DNA of 64,000 bases, from the NCBI RefSeq assembly GCF_040549045.1, contig NZ_JBEWTB010000002.1:1085501-1149500 (forward strand), read 5' to 3'. The position numbers and the translations under genes were made by a program. Of the stretch, positions 1 through 8,891 are shown piece by piece (position 1 is the stretch's first letter; every line of letters starts with the position of its first letter). The stretch comes from Endozoicomonas sp. NE40 (GTDB lineage: Bacteria; Pseudomonadota; Gammaproteobacteria; Pseudomonadales; Endozoicomonadaceae). The notes below the pieces were generated by a model. That model saw nothing but the letters and a program-made list of their open reading frames with translations. It had not been told where the DNA came from and searched no databases.

Positions 1-43
1 CTGCAACATTATGTCTCGGGTAGAGACTGTAACATAATGATTT
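1..43. repeat. Short inverted repeat at window start
   Basis: CATTATGT near position 8 is matched by ACATAATG near position 32, with a smaller TCTC/GAGA pair inside. It could be a hairpin or an operator. Nothing else is recognised before the first small gene at 272. Confidence 0.3.
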
Positions 44-271
44 AGCTCAATTTTAGATAAATTGATCCAACACTGTCATACACATATCTCTCATCGACCC
101 CGTACTAATGCACAGATAAAATGTAGAAACCACTGCGCCTCTGAATGAAGCACGAAAAGCGACAGCTTAACTGTTTTTACAGATGAATGTTAGGGGAGGA
201 AGCTTTGCGTTCAGGGTTAAAGTTGTTATCGTTTTAACATCAAACAGAACCCATCACTCATACGACAGAAA

Positions 272-577
272 ATGAATAAAAAAACATTTCTGACTGAAGT
301 TGCCAGCCAGCTTGAAGCCATTTACAAAGCCAGCAAGTCGGGGCTGAAACCAGGCGCAAAGGCACGCCATCGCTGCGAAGGCTTTATGCACGCCGGAGAG
401 TTCATGGGGGTAGCCTCCAGAGAAGAACTCTCTGCACTGATGGAACAGTGCCATCAAAAAGTCTTTGGTGAATCCATTGCAGAAAGGGAGGCACAGAAAA
501 AGCGGCAACAGAAATGGTCGTCAGAAAGTGTTGATTACAGCGAATTCGAAAGCCCGGCTTTTGACCGCAAGAGGTAA
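272..577 (+). CDS. Small hypothetical protein (101 aa)
   Basis: I do not recognise this protein. It is hydrophilic and basic, has no signal peptide or membrane segment, and ends in a charged tail rich in Glu, Lys and Arg. The N-terminal half looks helical (LTEVASQLEAIYKASKSG). A Cys-containing stretch (RHRCEGFMHAGEFMGV) lies near residues 30-45. No strong ribosome-binding site precedes the ATG. It stands alone between about 270 bases of upstream sequence and a 360-base gap. The reading frame is open throughout and the composition is protein-like, but a spurious ORF cannot be excluded. Confidence 0.45.
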   Translation: MNKKTFLTEVASQLEAIYKASKSGLKPGAKARHRCEGFMHAGEFMGVASREELSALMEQCHQKVFGESIAEREAQKKRQQKWSSESVDYSEFESPAFDRKR

Positions 578-938
578 TACTTTTGTTACTTTCCCTCAAC
601 CCACGCTGCCACCCGACTATTCAAGGAGGAGCCATTTATACCAGAGCCTCTAATCCTCAATTGTCCGAGTTCACTCCAAGGGTATTACTGCGGATCACGC
701 TGAGACATTTACGTACATGAAGGGGCTCTATCCATCTTGTCACAATCATGCATCCTTGCAAAAATGCCACTGTGATAGCTAGTTGCCCCATTTGAACTGA
801 CTATTATCTGAAAGTATTCGTGCTTTTAAGGCTGGTGAAAGGCAATTCTCTTCAGTTTTAATTGGAGCATTTTTGAAAAACAGATGCTGTTGATCTGAAA
901 AGCCAATCAAGAAAAGCAGCCAGTTATTTTTTTATACT
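578..938. other. Intergenic region without recognised gene
   Basis: I find no convincing coding frame, tRNA or terminator here. The last 100 bases are AT-rich and probably hold the promoter of the bestrophin-like gene that starts at 939. Confidence 0.5.
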
Positions 939-1886
939 ATGATAATTTACGATTCTAAAAAGTGGAATTCTCTTTTCACCACCTTATTCAAGACCTATAA
1001 ATACAGCTACAACATGCGCCAGCTGTTAAGGTTTATTTTTTATACTACTTTGTATGCTATCAGCGCCACTCTGCTGAATATGCACTATCTGGCTGATCTA
1101 TATCAGATCGATACAGATTTCTTTTCATTGATCGGTGTTATTCTATCCCTGTTTCTGGTGTTTCGCTTAAACTCCGGGTACTACCGCTGGTGGGAAGGAA
1201 GAAAAGCATGGGGAGCACTGGTAAACGATTCCCGATCCCTTTCTTTGAAGCTAGATTCAATCATCCCAATTGAAGACATGAATAAAAGAAGATATTTTGG
1301 AAGGCATATTTCCAATTTCTGCATGTCACTCGTTCTTCATTTAAGAGACAGCACAGACCTCAACAAGTACCATCTGGAAAAAAGTGACAAGGCTGATGAA
1401 ATTGCTGAGTTCAAACATCATCCAAATAAGTTTGGCTCCAAGCTCTTTAGAGAACTGGAGGCCATGCATAAAAACAATAATATTTCAGATTTCGACAAAT
1501 ATTTTTGCAATAAGCTGGTACAGCGATTCATCGATACACTAGGCACGTGCGAACGAATTAAAAAAACACCCATTCCATTTTCACACAGCACTTTCATTAA
1601 GCTATTTATCGTAATTTACATTATAATTTTGCCCTTTGGTCTGGCCAATGTATTTGGCTACTTAACCATTCCAGCTGTAATGGTAATGGCTTTTGCCATG
1701 ATAGGTATTGAAGTCATTTCAGAGGAAATCGAAAATCCATTCGGGACCGATGCCAATGACCTGCCTATCGGATTCATTACCGATACAATTACCGAGAATG
1801 TATTTGAAGTATTAGGAATCGATCACGAAATTGGCTACACGGCTAAAAAATACTCTCTGGCCGAAGAGGCCGAGATAATACATTAA
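939..1886 (+). CDS. Bestrophin-like (RFP-TM/YneE family) membrane channel
   Basis: The 315-residue protein matches the bacterial bestrophin family (UPF0187/YneE), inner-membrane proteins related to eukaryotic anion channels. The family's bacterial members may conduct cations; the substrate cannot be told from sequence. Visible hallmarks are an N-terminal basic segment, a first membrane stretch (about residues 27-50), a second one (about 60-78) followed by FRLNSGYYRWWEGRKAWG, which is the family signature, and two C-terminal membrane stretches around residues 215-255. The C-terminus carries EEIENPFGTDANDLP, also characteristic of the family. The gene is monocistronic. An inverted-repeat element begins 8 bases after its stop. 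No clear Shine-Dalgarno precedes the ATG, but the N-terminus agrees with family members. Confidence 0.88.
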   Translation: MIIYDSKKWNSLFTTLFKTYKYSYNMRQLLRFIFYTTLYAISATLLNMHYLADLYQIDTDFFSLIGVILSLFLVFRLNSGYYRWWEGRKAWGALVNDSRSLSLKLDSIIPIEDMNKRRYFGRHISNFCMSLVLHLRDSTDLNKYHLEKSDKADEIAEFKHHPNKFGSKLFRELEAMHKNNNISDFDKYFCNKLVQRFIDTLGTCERIKKTPIPFSHSTFIKLFIVIYIIILPFGLANVFGYLTIPAVMVMAFAMIGIEVISEEIENPFGTDANDLPIGFITDTITENVFEVLGIDHEIGYTAKKYSLAEEAEIIH

Positions 1887-1893
1887 ATTACTT

Positions 1894-2054
1894 ATACCAA
1901 TCAAAATAATTAGCTTCGTTATGAGCATGACTTTCTGGGCGGTTAGGCAAGGCGGTGTGAGGAGTCATAGCCGTAGCTATGGCGACGATCACCAACGCAG
2001 AATAACCGCCCAGAAAGTCAGCGCAATAGAATAGCTAATTATTGCGATTGGTAT
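1894..2054. repeat. MITE-like inverted-repeat element, copy 1 (161 bp)
   Basis: The ends are ATACCAATC and GATTGGTAT. Inside are long paired arms: AATAATTAGCT with AGCTAATTATT, GACTTTCTGGGCGGTTA with TAACCGCCCAGAAAGTC, and CATAGC with GCTATG at the centre. A second copy (178 bp) lies at 52403-52580. No ORF fits, so it would be non-autonomous. It lies between the bestrophin-like gene and the adhE terminator. Confidence 0.85.
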
Positions 2055-2153
2055 TACACAGGGCCGGGAGTGATTAAAAGCGCAATGATTGCTAATCATG
2101 GAGATCAAAAAACCTGATTAGCAATATATATTTTAGCTTCGATTTTCTGATAC

Positions 2154-2190
2154 AAAAAAAGAGCGGGATGAGAATTCATCCCGCTCTTTT
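2154..2190 (-). terminator. Rho-independent terminator of adhE
   Basis: GAGCGGGATGA and TCATCCCGCTC form an 11-bp stem. On the minus strand it is followed by a run of seven T. It lies about 40 bases past the adhE stop. The T run on the plus side (4 T) could also give weak termination of plus-strand transcripts. Confidence 0.85.
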
Positions 2191-2228
2191 AATTGCTTCA
2201 GATTACTGTGTTACAGCATTTCTGTGCA

Positions 2229-4844
2229 TTACTCGCCGTAGTAAGCTTTCTTCAAAAGCTCTTCCAGCTCGGTCACCAGCGGCATACGCGGGTTAGCGGT
2301 AGTACACTGATCTTCAAATGCAAAGGCAGCCAGCTCTGGTACTTTAGCCAGAAACTCTTTCTCACTGAAGCCCATTTCTTTCAGGGAGCCTGGCATATCA
2401 ACCTTCTTCATCAGATCACGAACCGCATTGGCCAGAGACTTAACGCCTTCATTAGTCGTACTGTGAGGCAGACCCAGAGCCTTGGCGATTTCGGTGTACT
2501 TCTCGTGCGCAATGTAGTGATCGTATTTCGGGAAAGTCGCTACCTTGGAAGGCTTGCTGTTACCGTTATACTCAATCACGTGCGGCAGCAGCAGGGCATT
2601 GGCCAGACCGTGAGGAATCTTCATCTCGTGGCCCAGCTTGTGCGCCATGGAGTGGTTGATTCCCAGGAACGCGTTGGCAAACGCCATACCCGCAATACAG
2701 GAAGCATTGTGCATCTTCTCACGAGCGCGCTTGTCGGCAGACTCGTAAGACGCTGGCAGGTAATCGAAGGTCAGCTGAATCGCCTTCATTGCCAGAGCGT
2801 CAGTGTAGTCAGACGCCATTACCGATACAAAAGCTTCCAGAGCGTGAGTCAGCACGTCCAAACCTGTATCAGCAGTCACCTTCTTAGGTACAGTGGCGAC
2901 CAGATTCGGGTCCAGAATTGCTACATCCGGTGTCAGCTCGTAGTCTGCCAGCGGGTACTTGATGCCTTTTTCCTTGTCGGTAATTACCGCAAAGGAAGTC
3001 ACTTCAGAACCGGTACCGGAAGTGGTTGGAATAGCCACCAGACGTGCCTTTTTGCCCAGTTTAGGGAACTTGTACACACGCTTGCGGATATCCAGGAACT
3101 TCTGCGCCATGCCTTCGAAGTCAGCTTCTGGCTGCTCGTGGAACAACCACATGCCTTTCGCCGCGTCGATTGGAGAACCTCCACCCAGTGCGATAATCAC
3201 GTCCGGCTGGAAACGGTCCATATCTTCGGCACCGGCACGAATAGTGGCCAGAGACGGATCAGGCTCTACCTGGTTGAAGACACGCACCTGTACCGGAATC
3301 TGACGACGGTTCAGATGATATTGAATCTTGTCAACATAACCCAGACTCTGGATGGTTTCGTCGGTCACAATGAATACACGAGAGATGTCTGGCATCTTCT
3401 CAAGGTACTGCAGGGAGTTCGCTTCGAAGTAAATTTTACGGGGAAGCTTAAACCACTGCATACTGACACGACGCTTAGCTACGCGTTTAATGTTAATCAG
3501 GTTAACAGCGGAAACGTTGGACGTGGTGCTGTTACCACCGTAAGAACCACAACCCAGGGTCAGGGAAGGCATATTGGTGTTGTACAGGTCGCCAATCGCA
3601 CCGTGGGTAGACGGCGAGTTAATGATAATACGGCCGGCTTTCATCGCCAGGGAGAACTGATCGATGACGTCATCGTCCTGAGCGTGCAGAACCGCCGAAT
3701 GACCCAGGCCACCGAAGTTCAGCATTTTGTCTGCCAGCTCAATACCGTGCCGGGAGTCACGGGCTTTCAGAACACCCAGTACCGGAGACAGTTTCTCGCG
3801 AGACAATGGGAACTCTGGACCCACACCTTCAATTTCAGCGGCAATCACACGAGTTTCCGCCGGAATCTTAATACCCGCCATTTCTGCAATCACAACCGGC
3901 TTCATGCCGACGATCTTGCTGTTAACATGACCGTCAACAATCACGACTTCCGCCAGCTTTCTGGTTTCTTCAGGTTTAGTGAAGTAAACGTTCAGCGCCT
4001 TCATCTCTTTGATAAACTGCGGATAGACGGCTTCGTGAACAATTGCAGCCTGCTCGGAGGCACAGATCATACCGTTGTCGAAGCTCTTGGACATGACCAG
4101 GTCGTTGGTCGCCTGCTTCAGGTCAGCCGTACGGTCAATGACACAAGGCACGTTACCCGGACCTACACCCAGGGCAGGCTTACCGGAAGAGTACGCAGCG
4201 CGAACCATGCCGGAACCACCTGTCGCCAGGATCACAGAGATGTCCGGATGAATCATCAGTTTCTGGGTCGCTTCCAGAGAAGGCTTTTCTACCCACAGAA
4301 TGCAGTCTTCCGGCGCACCTGCTTCAATAGCAGCGTCACGCAGAATACGGGCAGCTTCGCTGGAACACTTCTGGGCAGACGGATGGAAAGCAAAAACAAT
4401 CGGGTTACGGGTCTTGGCGGAGATAATAGACTTGAACATCGTGGTCGAAGTCGGGTTGGTCACCGGCGTAATACCGCAGACGATACCCACTGGCTCTGCA
4501 ACCAGCATGAAGTCTTCTTCCTGATTATCTTCAATAACACCGACAGTTTTGTCGTATTTGATAGAGTGGTGGATAAATTCGGTCGAGAAGATGTTTTTGG
4601 TCACCTTGTCTTCCAGAATACCACGGCCGGTTTCTTCAACCGCCATGCGCGCCAGTTCCATGTGCGCTGCCTGACCAGCAAGAGCCATCGCCTTGGTGAT
4701 ACGGTCGATCGCTTCCTGATCCAGCTCCAGGTATTTTTCACGAGCGGCTTTCGCTCGATCCAGCAGAGCGTCGAGTTGCATCTCAACCTCTGTTTTACCG
4801 GTTTCTTTCTTTACTGCTTTGGCTGACTGCTTGTCAGTGGCCAT
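2229..4844 (-). CDS. adhE: Bifunctional acetaldehyde-CoA/alcohol dehydrogenase
   Basis: AdhE reduces acetyl-CoA to acetaldehyde and then ethanol with two NADH, and regenerates NAD+ in anaerobic growth. The N-terminal half is a CoA-acylating aldehyde dehydrogenase (about residues 20-450) with its active-site Cys in NGMICASEQAAIV (about residue 261). The C-terminal half is an iron-dependent alcohol dehydrogenase with GGGSPIDAAKGM and the His-rich metal region (MAHKLGHEMKIPHG). The length of 871 residues is normal for the family. GAGG lies one base from an ATG at 4850 and seven bases from the ATG at 4844, so I prefer 4844 (MATDKQ). The gene is monocistronic and ends at the hairpin at 2154-2190. 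The plus strand over this gene is open for 877 codons; I treat that as a codon-bias shadow. Confidence 0.97.
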   Translation of the reverse strand: MATDKQSAKAVKKETGKTEVEMQLDALLDRAKAAREKYLELDQEAIDRITKAMALAGQAAHMELARMAVEETGRGILEDKVTKNIFSTEFIHHSIKYDKTVGVIEDNQEEDFMLVAEPVGIVCGITPVTNPTSTTMFKSIISAKTRNPIVFAFHPSAQKCSSEAARILRDAAIEAGAPEDCILWVEKPSLEATQKLMIHPDISVILATGGSGMVRAAYSSGKPALGVGPGNVPCVIDRTADLKQATNDLVMSKSFDNGMICASEQAAIVHEAVYPQFIKEMKALNVYFTKPEETRKLAEVVIVDGHVNSKIVGMKPVVIAEMAGIKIPAETRVIAAEIEGVGPEFPLSREKLSPVLGVLKARDSRHGIELADKMLNFGGLGHSAVLHAQDDDVIDQFSLAMKAGRIIINSPSTHGAIGDLYNTNMPSLTLGCGSYGGNSTTSNVSAVNLINIKRVAKRRVSMQWFKLPRKIYFEANSLQYLEKMPDISRVFIVTDETIQSLGYVDKIQYHLNRRQIPVQVRVFNQVEPDPSLATIRAGAEDMDRFQPDVIIALGGGSPIDAAKGMWLFHEQPEADFEGMAQKFLDIRKRVYKFPKLGKKARLVAIPTTSGTGSEVTSFAVITDKEKGIKYPLADYELTPDVAILDPNLVATVPKKVTADTGLDVLTHALEAFVSVMASDYTDALAMKAIQLTFDYLPASYESADKRAREKMHNASCIAGMAFANAFLGINHSMAHKLGHEMKIPHGLANALLLPHVIEYNGNSKPSKVATFPKYDHYIAHEKYTEIAKALGLPHSTTNEGVKSLANAVRDLMKKVDMPGSLKEMGFSEKEFLAKVPELAAFAFEDQCTTANPRMPLVTELEELLKKAYYGE

Positions 4845-4850
4845 TTGCAT

Positions 4851-5277
4851 TACCTCATACTTGTCATCGAAATCCTTCCAAGCCTGGTTCGTTCATTCAG
4901 GCTTTAGCAGGTATGCACGCCGTGCCATGTTATTCACAGCTATCTTGACGTGTTACCGCTTTCCGGAGCGGGTCGTTGCCTGCTCCTTTTTATATTTCGT
5001 TATTGGCAGCTCTTTATTTTCAGAACTGCCCTGCAGTCCGCAGTGGGGGTTGCCTCTGCGCCTGTCAAGTTTAAGGTGATTACCATTACCGCATTTCAAA
5101 CCGCCTTGAACGGTTTATCAGATAAAACGCCTAACGTCGTTTGAAATCTGGAAATAGCAATACATAAGTACAATAAAGTGTCAGTCTCTGGCTTGAGGAA
5201 GCCTGCCTGCTGGCAGGCTTCTCATCAGGAACACATGCCTCAATGTATGAGCCATGTGTTAATCCTGCAACTCAAAC
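4851..5277. other. adhE promoter region and ptsI 3' region
   Basis: No gene is supported. A 9-bp inverted repeat (ATTTCAAAC at about 5093, GTTTGAAAT at about 5137) lies upstream of adhE. A strong hairpin (GAAGCCTGCC, GGCAGGCTTC, about 5199-5222) lies just past ptsI but has no T run, so it is only a possible terminator or 3' stabiliser for ptsI. I see no clear Rex or FNR site. Confidence 0.45.
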
Positions 5278-6993
5278 TCAGTGCCTGGCGATAAAGTCAT
5301 TCAGCAGAGCTTTTACGTCTTCAGTCGTAGGCTGGTTTACAGCCGCTTCAGCCATCACCTTCAGTTCTTCGTACTTGTGGCTACGCAGAACTTTCTTAAC
5401 ACGTGGGATAGAGGTCGCGCTCATGGAGAATTCGTCCAGACCCAGACCCGCCAGGATCAGGGAAGCACGCTCGTCACCGGCCATCTCACCACACATACCG
5501 GTCCACTTGCCCGCTTCGTGGGAACAATCGATAACACGCTTGATAGCACGCAGAACAGCCGGAGCCATTGGGTCGTACATGTCAGCGATCATTTCGTTAC
5601 CACGGTCAACCGCCAGAATGTACTGGGTCAGGTCGTTGGTACCGATGGAGAAGAAGTCCATTTCCTGAATCAGCAGGTCAGCTACCATAACAGCCGCTGG
5701 TGTCTCAACCATGATGCCCACTTCAACGGTGTCGTCGAAAGCGATGCCTTTGCTGGTCAGTTCAGCTTTAACGTCAGCAACGATCTGCTTCAGACGACGG
5801 GCTTCCTCAACCGAGATAACCATTGGGAACATGATCTTCAGCTTACCGAAAGCGGATGCTCGCAGGATGGCACGCAGCTGAGTGTTCAGGATCTCAGGCT
5901 TGTCGAAGCACATACGGATCGCACGCCAGCCCAGGAACGGGTTCAGTTCCTGTGGCAGATCCAAGTAAGGCAGGTCCTTGTCACCACCGATATCCAGGGT
6001 ACGGATAACCACCGGACGGTCAGACATAGCTTCAGCCACTGCCTTGTACGCGTCGAACTGCTCTTCTTCGGTAGGCATCTGGGTACGGTCCATGAACAGG
6101 AACTCAGTACGATACAGACCTACACCCTCAGCACCGTGGCGGTTTGCACCTTCGGTGTCTTTCACGGTACCGATGTTGGAGCAGATTTCGAACTGCTTGC
6201 CGTCAACGGTAGTGCATGACAGGTCTTTCAGTTTGGACAGTTCTTTACGCTCTTCGTCCAGCTGCACCTGCAGGGTCTTGTAAGAATCGATGGCAGACTG
6301 GTCAGGATTCACCAGTACCTTGTTGTTGATGGCGTCCAGAACAACAGTGTCACCGTTCTGGATGCTGTCAGTCGCTACCTTGGCACCAACGATGGCTGGC
6401 AGTTCCAGGGAACGGGCCATGATCGCAGAGTGAGAAGTACGGCCACCAATGTTAGTGATAAAGCCCCATACGCGCTCCAGATCGATCTGGGACGTTTCAG
6501 ACGGAGTCAGGTCATCTGCAATGATGATGGTGCCGTGAGCCACATCTTCCAGAGACGCCATGTCGATACCCAGCAGGTTCTTGATCATACGACGACCAAC
6601 GTCCTTGATATCAGCAACACGCTCACGCAGGTAAGGGTCGTCCAGCTCGGCCAGCATCGCAACGTTCGCTGCAATGGTTTCACTCAGTGCCGCGTCAGCA
6701 GGCTTCAGGCCCTTGATCGCTTCAACAACTTCTTCTTCCAGCTCTTCGTCAGTCGCTACCAGGATATGACCTTCGAAGACTTCAGCTTCTTCTTCGCCCA
6801 GCTTGGCAGCCGCTTTGTCGCGGATTGCCTCCAACTGTTCAACCGTTTTAGCGATAGCATCTTTGAAGCGCGCGATGTTTGCGTCTACTTCAGAGCTGTC
6901 CAGTACGCCATCGCTGATTTGAAATTCAGCTTCTTTAAGGACAAATGCTTTACCAATGGCAACGCCGGAGGAAGCAATGATGCCTGAGAACAT
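5278..6993 (-). CDS. ptsI: PTS enzyme I (phosphoenolpyruvate-protein phosphotransferase)
   Basis: Enzyme I takes phosphate from phosphoenolpyruvate and passes it to HPr, the first step of PTS sugar uptake; it is cytoplasmic. The 571-residue length and start (MFSGIIASSGVAIGKAF) match PtsI, without the N-terminal GAF domain of PtsP. The phosphorylated His is H188 in GGRTSHSAIMAR. The C-terminal PEP-binding barrel has MVETPAAVMVADLL, FFSIGTNDLTQY and the active-site Cys in WTGMCGEMAGDE. A GGTGG-like ribosome-binding site lies just before the ATG. No ptsH or crr lies next to it, so its HPr must be encoded elsewhere. An EIIC gene at 41069-42409 is a possible downstream user. Confidence 0.96.
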   Translation of the reverse strand: MFSGIIASSGVAIGKAFVLKEAEFQISDGVLDSSEVDANIARFKDAIAKTVEQLEAIRDKAAAKLGEEEAEVFEGHILVATDEELEEEVVEAIKGLKPADAALSETIAANVAMLAELDDPYLRERVADIKDVGRRMIKNLLGIDMASLEDVAHGTIIIADDLTPSETSQIDLERVWGFITNIGGRTSHSAIMARSLELPAIVGAKVATDSIQNGDTVVLDAINNKVLVNPDQSAIDSYKTLQVQLDEERKELSKLKDLSCTTVDGKQFEICSNIGTVKDTEGANRHGAEGVGLYRTEFLFMDRTQMPTEEEQFDAYKAVAEAMSDRPVVIRTLDIGGDKDLPYLDLPQELNPFLGWRAIRMCFDKPEILNTQLRAILRASAFGKLKIMFPMVISVEEARRLKQIVADVKAELTSKGIAFDDTVEVGIMVETPAAVMVADLLIQEMDFFSIGTNDLTQYILAVDRGNEMIADMYDPMAPAVLRAIKRVIDCSHEAGKWTGMCGEMAGDERASLILAGLGLDEFSMSATSIPRVKKVLRSHKYEELKVMAEAAVNQPTTEDVKALLNDFIARH

Positions 6994-7952
6994 AAACCAC
7001 CCACATTTATATCAATCTAAAACCGATGCTTGCATATAACAAAAACATTTAACACAAGACATCAGTAATATTTAATCATTTAGTTTCTAACAGAGTTCCT
7101 GAACAATCACCTGACCATGCACAGACTTTGACATTAAATCACATTTAACATTTTCAAATGGAATAAAGCATCGAAACTGTCAGAAGCAATCAATCAATTC
7201 CAAGATAGTGCAACATTTGATAAAGCGCTCTGCAAAACACTCATCAAACAAATAGCCAAACAAAAAAACAAATACACTCAAATTCAAACATCGAGATATA
7301 TGAATTGTCACTTCATATAATGTTTTTTCATTTAAAACGTGAAGCCCAAACAAACCCCGCTCGAATTTATCTAGCCGGAGAAAATTACAACACCGTTATG
7401 TGAATTTCCCTGACCTGAATCAGTATTTCCCTGCCACCAGTCCAGAAGGCGTCATGATTGCTGCAAAGCCGCTGTGCTGCTCACCCCGTAGCTACCCCGG
7501 AGTAGCAAGCATACGTAACAATACTCACCCGCAACACTATAAGAGCAACGTGGCATTTGTATATAATTGCCAAATGTCGCACAATAGCGGGATGGCGTTG
7601 CCATGCTTTCGTAATCATCTTCCTTTGAATGGTGACTGCGGTAATAAATACCTCTGTATTTATACACTGTTACCATCGTAACAGGTAAGAGCAGGTCGAA
7701 TTATGAAACAATTTTTCAATAATTAACAGATTGAGAAAGGCTTCTTTACATCGTTTCTGGTCTTTTGATTAAAAAAAGCAATTAAAATGGCAATCAGAAT
7801 GTTAATAATGACTGTGATTACTCAACCACGGTCAAATAAAAACATTCGCTCCCAGTTCAATTCAACCGGACGCCTGTCCGGTTGAAAAAACTCGATGAAG
7901 CAAACCCTTCAGGGATGCATCACAACTGTTACCACTGACCGAGGAAACGTTT
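6994..7952. other. Long AT-rich intergenic region between ptsI and fbaA
   Basis: About 960 bases with no convincing gene. The overlapping frames around 7400-7681 lack ribosome-binding sites and protein-like composition. The region must hold the divergent promoters of ptsI (minus) and fbaA (plus). CATTTG/CAAATG repeats occur near 7553-7577, and a perfect hairpin lies at 7861-7886. Such a long leader before a highly biased glycolytic gene may carry regulation, but I recognise no known riboswitch. Confidence 0.5.
7861..7886 (+). promoter_or_regulatory. Perfect hairpin in the fbaA leader
   Basis: TTCAACCGGAC and GTCCGGTTGAA form an 11-bp perfect stem with a GCCT loop, 67 bases before the fbaA start. 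It is followed by A residues and has no T run on either strand, so it is not a standard terminator. It may be an operator or an mRNA-stabilising 5' hairpin. Confidence 0.4.
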
Positions 7953-8810
7953 ATGGCTCTGGTATCTATGACTGAAATGCTGAACAAGGCACGCGAAGGC
8001 AAATACGCCGTAGGCCAGTTCAACATCAACAACCTGGAATGGACTCAGGCTATCCTGACTGCTGCTCAGAAGACTAACGCTCCAGTTATCCTGGGTGTAT
8101 CTGAAGGCGCTGCTCGTTACATGGGCGGCTTCAAGCTGATCACCGCTATGGTTGGCGCGCTGATCGAAAGCATGGAAATTACTGTTCCTGTTGCTATTCA
8201 CCTGGACCACGGCTCCAGCATCGAGAAGTGTAAAGAAGCGATCGACGCTGGCTTCACTTCCGTAATGATCGACGGTTCTCACGGCCCATTCGAAGGCAAC
8301 GTTGAGATGACCAAGACCGTTGTTGAATACGCTCACGCCCGTGGCGTTTCTGTTGAAGCTGAGCTGGGTGTAGTTGGCGGCCAGGAAGACGACGTTATTG
8401 CTGACGGCGTTATCTACGCTGACGCTCAGGAGTGTAAAGAACTGGTTGAGCGCACTGGCCTGGACTGTCTGGCTCCGGCTCTGGGTTCTGTTCACGGCGA
8501 ATACGCTGGCGAACCAAACCTGGGCTTCACTGAAATGCAGGAAATCAACGAACTGACTGGCGTACCTCTGGTACTGCACGGTGGTACTGGCATCCCAACT
8601 GCTGACATCCAGAACGCTATCAGCCGTGGTACTGCAAAGATCAACGTAAACACTGAAAACCAGATCGCCTGGACCAAGATGGTTCGCGAAGTTCTGGCAA
8701 ACGACGCTAAAGTTTACGACCCACGCAAGGTTATCGGTCCTGGTAAAGAAGCGATCGTTGAAACCGTAATGGGCAAGATCCGCGAATTCGGTTCCGAAGG
8801 CAAGGCGTAA
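7953..8810 (+). CDS. fbaA: Class II fructose-bisphosphate aldolase, short Bacillus-like type
   Basis: It cleaves fructose-1,6-bisphosphate to dihydroxyacetone phosphate and glyceraldehyde-3-phosphate, or the reverse, with Zn2+. The 285 residues include the metal and catalytic site HLDHGS (D85, H86), then SVHGEY and LHGGTG with the other His ligands, and KINVNTENQ at the substrate phosphate site. From memory the sequence resembles the Bacillus FbaA type (length 285, start MPLVSMTEML) more than the 359-residue E. coli type. GAGGAAACGTTT precedes the ATG as a good ribosome-binding site. Codon use is strongly biased (mostly CTG for Leu, GCT for Ala, GGC for Gly), which suggests very high expression. 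A second, longer class II aldolase lies at 10199-11263. Confidence 0.95.
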   Translation: MALVSMTEMLNKAREGKYAVGQFNINNLEWTQAILTAAQKTNAPVILGVSEGAARYMGGFKLITAMVGALIESMEITVPVAIHLDHGSSIEKCKEAIDAGFTSVMIDGSHGPFEGNVEMTKTVVEYAHARGVSVEAELGVVGGQEDDVIADGVIYADAQECKELVERTGLDCLAPALGSVHGEYAGEPNLGFTEMQEINELTGVPLVLHGGTGIPTADIQNAISRGTAKINVNTENQIAWTKMVREVLANDAKVYDPRKVIGPGKEAIVETVMGKIREFGSEGKA

Positions 8811-8823
8811 GCTCTGACTTCTG

Positions 8824-8845
8824 TCCAGCAGCCACCTGGCTGCTG
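8824..8845 (+). terminator. Possible fbaA 3' hairpin
   Basis: CCAGCAGCC and GGCTGCTGG form a 9-bp stem with an ACCT loop about 15 bases after the fbaA stop. No T run follows at once, but a run of C and then seven T follows at about 8880-8893. It could serve as a weak terminator or as transcript-end protection. Confidence 0.45.
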
Positions 8846-8891
8846 GATGCCTCTCCGGACATCCGCTCCAATCTCTTCCCCCCCCCTTTTT

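Noticed and set aside
2193..4826. 877-codon open frame on the plus strand opposite adhE
   Set aside because: It lies wholly over adhE, its product has no recognisable domain and is rich in Gln, His, Arg and Val, as expected from the reverse strand of a codon-biased gene.
5281..6219. 312-codon plus-strand frame opposite ptsI
   Set aside because: Shadow of the strongly biased ptsI coding strand; composition is not protein-like.
7400..7681. Overlapping 93- and 74-codon frames between ptsI and fbaA
   Set aside because: They overlap on opposite strands, lack ribosome-binding sites and have unlikely composition.
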